A stretch of DNA of 64,000 bases from Sapria himalayana (taxonomy: Eukaryota > Streptophyta > Magnoliopsida > Malpighiales > Rafflesiaceae): the NCBI GenBank assembly GCA_029783825.1, contig JAREIK010008183.1, forward strand, positions 1 to 64,000, read 5' to 3'. Shown one piece after another: positions 59,830-64,000 of this stretch. The number at the start of each line of letters is the position of its first letter. The first letter of the stretch is position 1. The notes below the pieces were generated by a model. That model did not search any database. It saw nothing but the letters and a program-made list of their open reading frames with translations, and had not been told where the DNA came from. The translations under genes and the position numbers were made by a program.

Positions 59830-61140
59830 TTTAAATATTTTTTCCTATTCCTTGGGGACTTAACTGCATTTGAATTTACTTGTATTTTTTCAAAATATTT
59901 ATCCTGCCACCCAAGCTGCATTGCCATTATTTTTATGGCTTCCTTGGCTTGAGTTCTAGTGAGGTTTGTTCAATCTTCCTCATAAATATCCAAATCATCC
60001 TTCCCCTTTTCTATATAAAATGCATGATCTTCTTCTTCTCTACCTATTGAAGGACAGCTAAACACCTCTACATCTTCCTCTGGGAAATCCAAGAGGTCAT
60101 CCTCTATCCAGTTATAGTCCTCCTGCTTTTCTTAAAAATTATTAGTTTTAATTTTCTTGTTCCTCTTATTTCTACCCTTTACCTCTTCCCATTTTCCTTC
60201 CACCTCTAGCTTATATCCTTCCTCCATGCTTCCGTAATGAGTTATTCTGTTACTAGCCTCTCCCTCTCCTAATAAATGACTCACATTCTTTCTCATATAC
60301 CCCTCTTCTTCCTCCATTAAACCTGCCTCAATTACAGCTTTCTCTCCAGCCCCTCCCTCCTTCATAATCCATCTTTCTACCATTCTTTTTCTACCTTCTA
60401 ACCCTTGCACATTTTTGATTGTTCCGTACCCATCTTACACACCCCCGATCCATGCCCAAGTCTCTTACATTTTATGCAATAAGTTGGCAGATTTTCGGGA
60501 ATAACAGGTTGCCAAAACCCATTATTCTGCCCATCTTCTCCATTACCGATCCAGATCATACTAGGTGGCTGAGTGAGTAGGTTGCACTCTACACACACAT
60601 GTGCCTTGCTTGGCCTTTCCATATAAACAGTAGCTTCATCACGAATAAAGGTTTACCCAAACAAGATGAAATTGCGTAGAAGAGATTGAGAGTTAAACAA
60701 ATATAATGGGAGATTCGGTAAGGAAAACCATACCGGGGCTAGAGGCACCTCCTCCTGTGGACTGAACTCCTTCGTCCACCTCAAGACACGCATGGGGAAG
60801 CCGTTCACTTGCCATAGACCTCTATGCTAGAAGCGATAGAAGTCCTCAATCATAAACACTGCAGGACGACGTGCTTTGCATCATAGTCGGCTAGCTTCAC
60901 CCTTTTCGTAAGCTTTAACGAGGAGATAAACTGCTGTATTTCCTTCGGGCGAGGCCTTCCATGAGAAAACTTACCAATAAGCATATAATCAAAGGGCTCC
61001 ATGAACTTGCGCATCTCTTCTGTTGAAAAAATAATCATGGGACTCCCGTGTTTGTTTTCGAAGCTACATGAGGGAGGCACGGGCTCTCTTAATATCGATG
61101 CAAAAGACTTATTGTTTAGTAATAAGTCTTTTTGCTCCAT
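59830..61140 (-). pseudogene. LINE I ORF1: DUF4283-like protein with CCHC knuckle
   Basis: Start ATG at 61140 (MEQKDLLLNNKSFASIL). The first 96 codons are open: FDYMLIGKFSHGRPRPKEI and LKLTKRVKLADYDAKHV. The 60398-60622 frame holds KAHVCVECNLLTQPPSM, IWIGNGEDGQNNGFWQPV and YCIKCKRLGHGSGVC, an intact CX2CX4HX4C knuckle. The tail at 60132-60410 is charged. This is the clearest ORF1 in the window and a good reference for the others. Frameshifts lie between about 60622 and 60850. Confidence 0.88.
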
Positions 61141-61236
61141 TTTGAGCTTGAGAGGAGCTTGATTTGAGCAACAATGGCGAATTTATCTCTTTAAAAAGTC
61201 GTAATTTCTCTCTTAATATCGATGCAAAAGACTTAT
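61084..61236. repeat. 29-bp direct repeat at the 5' junction of LINE I
   Basis: The string beginning CTCTCTTAATATCGATGC occurs at 61084-61112, inside the ORF1 N-terminus, and again at 61208-61236, exactly where the LINE gives way to satellite. The two copies are identical and 124 bp apart. It looks like a templated addition during 5' end joining. Confidence 0.92.
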
Positions 61237-62776
61237 ATTTATTATTCTTATATTCTTCTTATTCTTCTTATTCTTCTTGTTCTTCTTGTTCTTCTTGTTC
61301 TTTTAATTATTCTTATTCTTCTTATTCTTCATATTCTTTTATTCTTTTTATTCTTCTTATTCTTCTAATTCCCCCTATTATTATTATTATTCTACATCAT
61401 ATTCTTCTTATTCTTTTTTCTTTTTCTTTTTCTTCTAATTATTCTTATTCTTACTATTCTTCTTATTCTTCTTATTCATCTAATTCTTATTTTCTTCTAA
61501 TTCTTCTAATTCTTCTAATTCTTCTAATTCTTCTAATTCTTCTAATTCTTCTAATTCTTCTTATTCTTCATATTCAAATTCATTATATTTCTTATTCTTT
61601 TTATTCTTCTTATTCTTATTATAATTATTATTATTTTTATTATTATAATACTTCTCATTCTACTAATTCTCCTAATTCTTCTTATTCCCCCTAATCTTGT
61701 TTTCTTCTTGTTAGTATTTTTTTATTGTTCTGACTCTTCTTATCTTTTATTCTACTTATTAATCTTATTCTTCTTATTCTTATTATTCTTATTATTCTTC
61801 TTATTCTTATAATTCTTCTAATTCTTCTAATTCTGCTTATTTTTCTTATTTTTTTATTCTTCTTGTTATTCTTATTCTTCTTTTTCATATTATTCTTCTT
61901 ATTCTTCTTATTATTCTTATTCTTTTTATTCTTATTGTTATTTTTCATATTATTCTTGTTTTTCTTCTTATTCATCTTATTCTTCTTATCTTCTTATCTT
62001 CATATTTTTCTTATTATTCTTATTCTGATTATTCTTCTTATTCTTCTTATTCTTCTTATTTTTCTTATTCTTTTTATTCTTCTTATTCTTCTTATTATTA
62101 TTATACTTCTTATTCTTCTAATTCTATTTATTTCTTCTTAATCGACATTTTCTTTTTATACTTAATTTTCTTATTCTTCATATTTTTTTTATTTTTTTTA
62201 TTCTTCTTAATCTTTTATTTTTGTTATTCTTCTTATTCTTCTATTCTTCTATTTCTACATATTATTTTTTTTCATATTATTCTTGTGATTCATCTTATTC
62301 TTCTAAATTCTTTTAAATCTTCTTATTCTTCTTATTCTTTTTAGTTTTTTTATTCTTCTTATTCTTCTTATTCTTCTATTCTTTTTATTCTTCTTATTAG
62401 TCTTATTCTCTTATTCTTCTATTATTCTTATTTTTCTTATTCTTCTTATTTTGTTTATCCTTCTTATTCTTCTTATTTTGTTTATTCTTCGGTATTCTTC
62501 TTATTCTTATTATTCTTATTATTTTCTTATTCTTCTTATTCTACTTCTTCTAATTATTCTTAGTTTCTGCTAATTGTTCTTTTCTTCTTTTTCTTCATAT
62601 TTTTTTAATTTTTTTATTCTTCTAATTCTTCTTATTCTTTTATCTTCTAATTCTTCTAATTCTTCTAATTCTTCTAATTATTATATTCTTTTTATTTTAC
62701 TTATTCAATTCTTATTCTTATTCTTCTTATTTTAATTATTTTTTCATTCTTCTTATTATTTTTATTATTTTTATTC
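61237..62776. repeat. Tract M9: degenerate TTATTCTTC satellite
   Basis: About 1.5 kb, collinear with M8. Contains a homogeneous run of about seven TTCTAATTC units at about 61495-61560. No gene. Confidence 0.93.
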
Positions 62777-63190
62777 TTTTTTTATAAAGTTTATTTATTA
62801 ATTATAACCCTCTCTTTTGTCGGAGGAATACCATTTTTACAACCTACTTGCTTGCTACCCATATCCCTTTACACCCTTTTCACCTACACTAAACATTAGT
62901 TATTGTAAATATGAATAAAAGTAAACGTGGGAAATAATTGCTCATTCTAATCCATCTAGAGAATAATTTTGAGTTACTGTTGGGATTTTAAACATTGTTG
63001 CTGCCTGCACTTTGTTGCTAGTTGTGGGATGAATCTTTATCCTTCATTCCCTTTTTTCCAACTAGCTTCCTTTCCCTTCCTGGCGGGCCTTTAATTCTGT
63101 CCAGCCACTTTATTGAGAGAAGGCTCTATTAAAAGTGGTGCTATCTCTTTAAATCTTTAGCGGACACTCGTATAATCTGTCCAGCCACTT
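62777..63190 (-). mobile_element. LINE copy J, 3' stub
   Basis: The A7 tail (T7 at 62777-62783) and the 3' box (about 62812-62848) mark the 3' end. About 400 bp of 3'UTR follow, with no coding sequence. At the truncated 5' junction the string TCTGTCCAGCCACTTT (about 63175-63191) repeats sequence at 63095-63111, about 80 bp inside the element. Confidence 0.88.
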
Positions 63191-64000
63191 TTATTCTTTT
63201 TATTCTTCTTATTCTTTTTATTCTTTTATTCTTCTAATTCTTTTTATTCTTTTTATTCTTTTTATTCTTCTAATTCTATTTATTCTTTTTATTCTTCTTA
63301 TTCATTTTATACTTCTTATTCTTTTTATTCTTTTTATTCATCTAATTATTTTTATTATTCTTATTATTCTTATTATTCTTATTCTTCTTATTCTTCTTAT
63401 TCTTCTTATTCTTCTTATTCTTCTTATTCTTCTTATTCTTCTTATTCTTCTTATTCTTCTTATTCTTCTTATTCTTTTTATTCTTCTTATTCTTCTTATT
63501 CTTTTTATTCTTCTTATTCTTTTTATTCTTCTTATTCTTCTTATTTTTTTATACTTCTTATACATCTTATCCTTTTTATTCTGATTATTCTTCGTATTCT
63601 TATTATTCTTCTTATTATTCTTATTATTTTTATTTTCTTATTATTTTATTCTTTTATTTTTATTATACTTCTTACTCTTCTTATTATTCTTATTATTCTT
63701 TTTCTTCTTTTTCTTCTTATTATTCTTATTATTCTTATTCTTCTTTTTCTTCTTTTTCATCTTCTTAATCTTCTTATTCTCCTTATTATACTTTTTCTTC
63801 TTATACTTCGTATTCTTCTTATACTTCGTATTCTTCATATTCTTATTATTCTTTTTAATTTTCTTATTTTGCTTATTCTTCTTATTCTTCTTATTCTTCT
63901 TATTCTTCTAATTTTTCTTTTCTTCTTTTTCTTCTTTTTCTTGTTTTTCTTCTTTTCTTCTTTTTTCTTCTTCTTCTTTTTCTTTTTATTCTTTTTATTC
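63191..64000. repeat. Tract M10: TTATTCTTC satellite, runs off the window
   Basis: Contains the purest nonamer run in the window: about a dozen TTCTTATTC units at about 63375-63475. The right end, about 63905-64000, is nearly pure pyrimidine. No gene. Confidence 0.95.

Larger units (their letters stand above)
54891..61236 (-). mobile_element. LINE copy I, near full length
   Basis: About 6.3 kb. The A8 tail (T8 at 54891-54898) and 3' box (about 54922-54960) mark the 3' end. ORF2 is 55853-59776 and ORF1 about 59830-61140. The 5' junction at 61208-61236 carries a 29-bp copy of ORF1 sequence from 61084-61112. ORF2 has the most complete set of RNase H residues in the window. Confidence 0.93.

Overview
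This window looks like intergenic heterochromatin from a flowering plant. I find no host protein-coding gene, rRNA or tRNA. It consists of about ten decayed copies (A-J) of plant L1-clade LINE retrotransposons, all on the minus strand, separated by tracts of degenerate TTATTCTTC nonamer repeat whose pyrimidine strand is always the plus strand. The plant assignment rests on the proteins. ORF1 has a plant-type DUF4283-like domain followed by a CCHC zinc knuckle. ORF2 has an APE endonuclease, a reverse transcriptase with the (F/Y)ADD-type box, a zf-RVT-like cysteine/histidine region and a C-terminal RNase H, the usual plant L1 order. I cannot name the species.

Layout, left to right: LINE A (1-3945, 3' end outside the window); tract M1 (3946-6516); LINE B (6517-7404, 3'UTR stub only); M2 (7405-8910); LINE C (8911-15825, near full length, longest open endonuclease segment); M3 (15826-20066, with a ~1-kb higher-order duplication and a 168-bp insertion); LINE D (20067-27315, second subfamily, carrying a 341-bp GC-rich hAT-type MITE with an 8-bp target duplication); M4 (27316-28755); LINE E (28756-33255, internally deleted, ORF1 fused to ORF2); M5 (33256-35608); LINE F (35609-41690); M6 (41691-41932, very short); LINE G (41933-48139, second subfamily like D); M7 (48140-51048, split by an 820-bp AT-rich insertion); LINE H (51049-53372, 5' truncated); M8 (53373-54890); LINE I (54891-61236, near full length); M9 (61237-62776); LINE J (62777-63190, 3' stub); M10 (63191-64000, runs off the window).

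The most interesting feature is the composite LINE/satellite architecture. All copies have the same orientation. At the nine visible 3' ends a short A6-9 tail joins the satellite, usually after ATTC or TTC, so the junction phase in the nonamer looks non-random. Two LINE subfamilies share this behaviour. The tracts between the LINEs are not independent microsatellites: irregular landmark strings recur in M1-M5 and in M7-M9, so they appear to be paralogous pieces of an older kilobase-scale satellite. I infer a satellite that serves as a recurrent, orientation-fixing landing site for plant L1 elements, or a LINE-plus-tract unit that was amplified. Every ORF here is interrupted, so the copies are fossils. 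Long apparent ORFs inside the tracts are artefacts of a stop-free nonamer.
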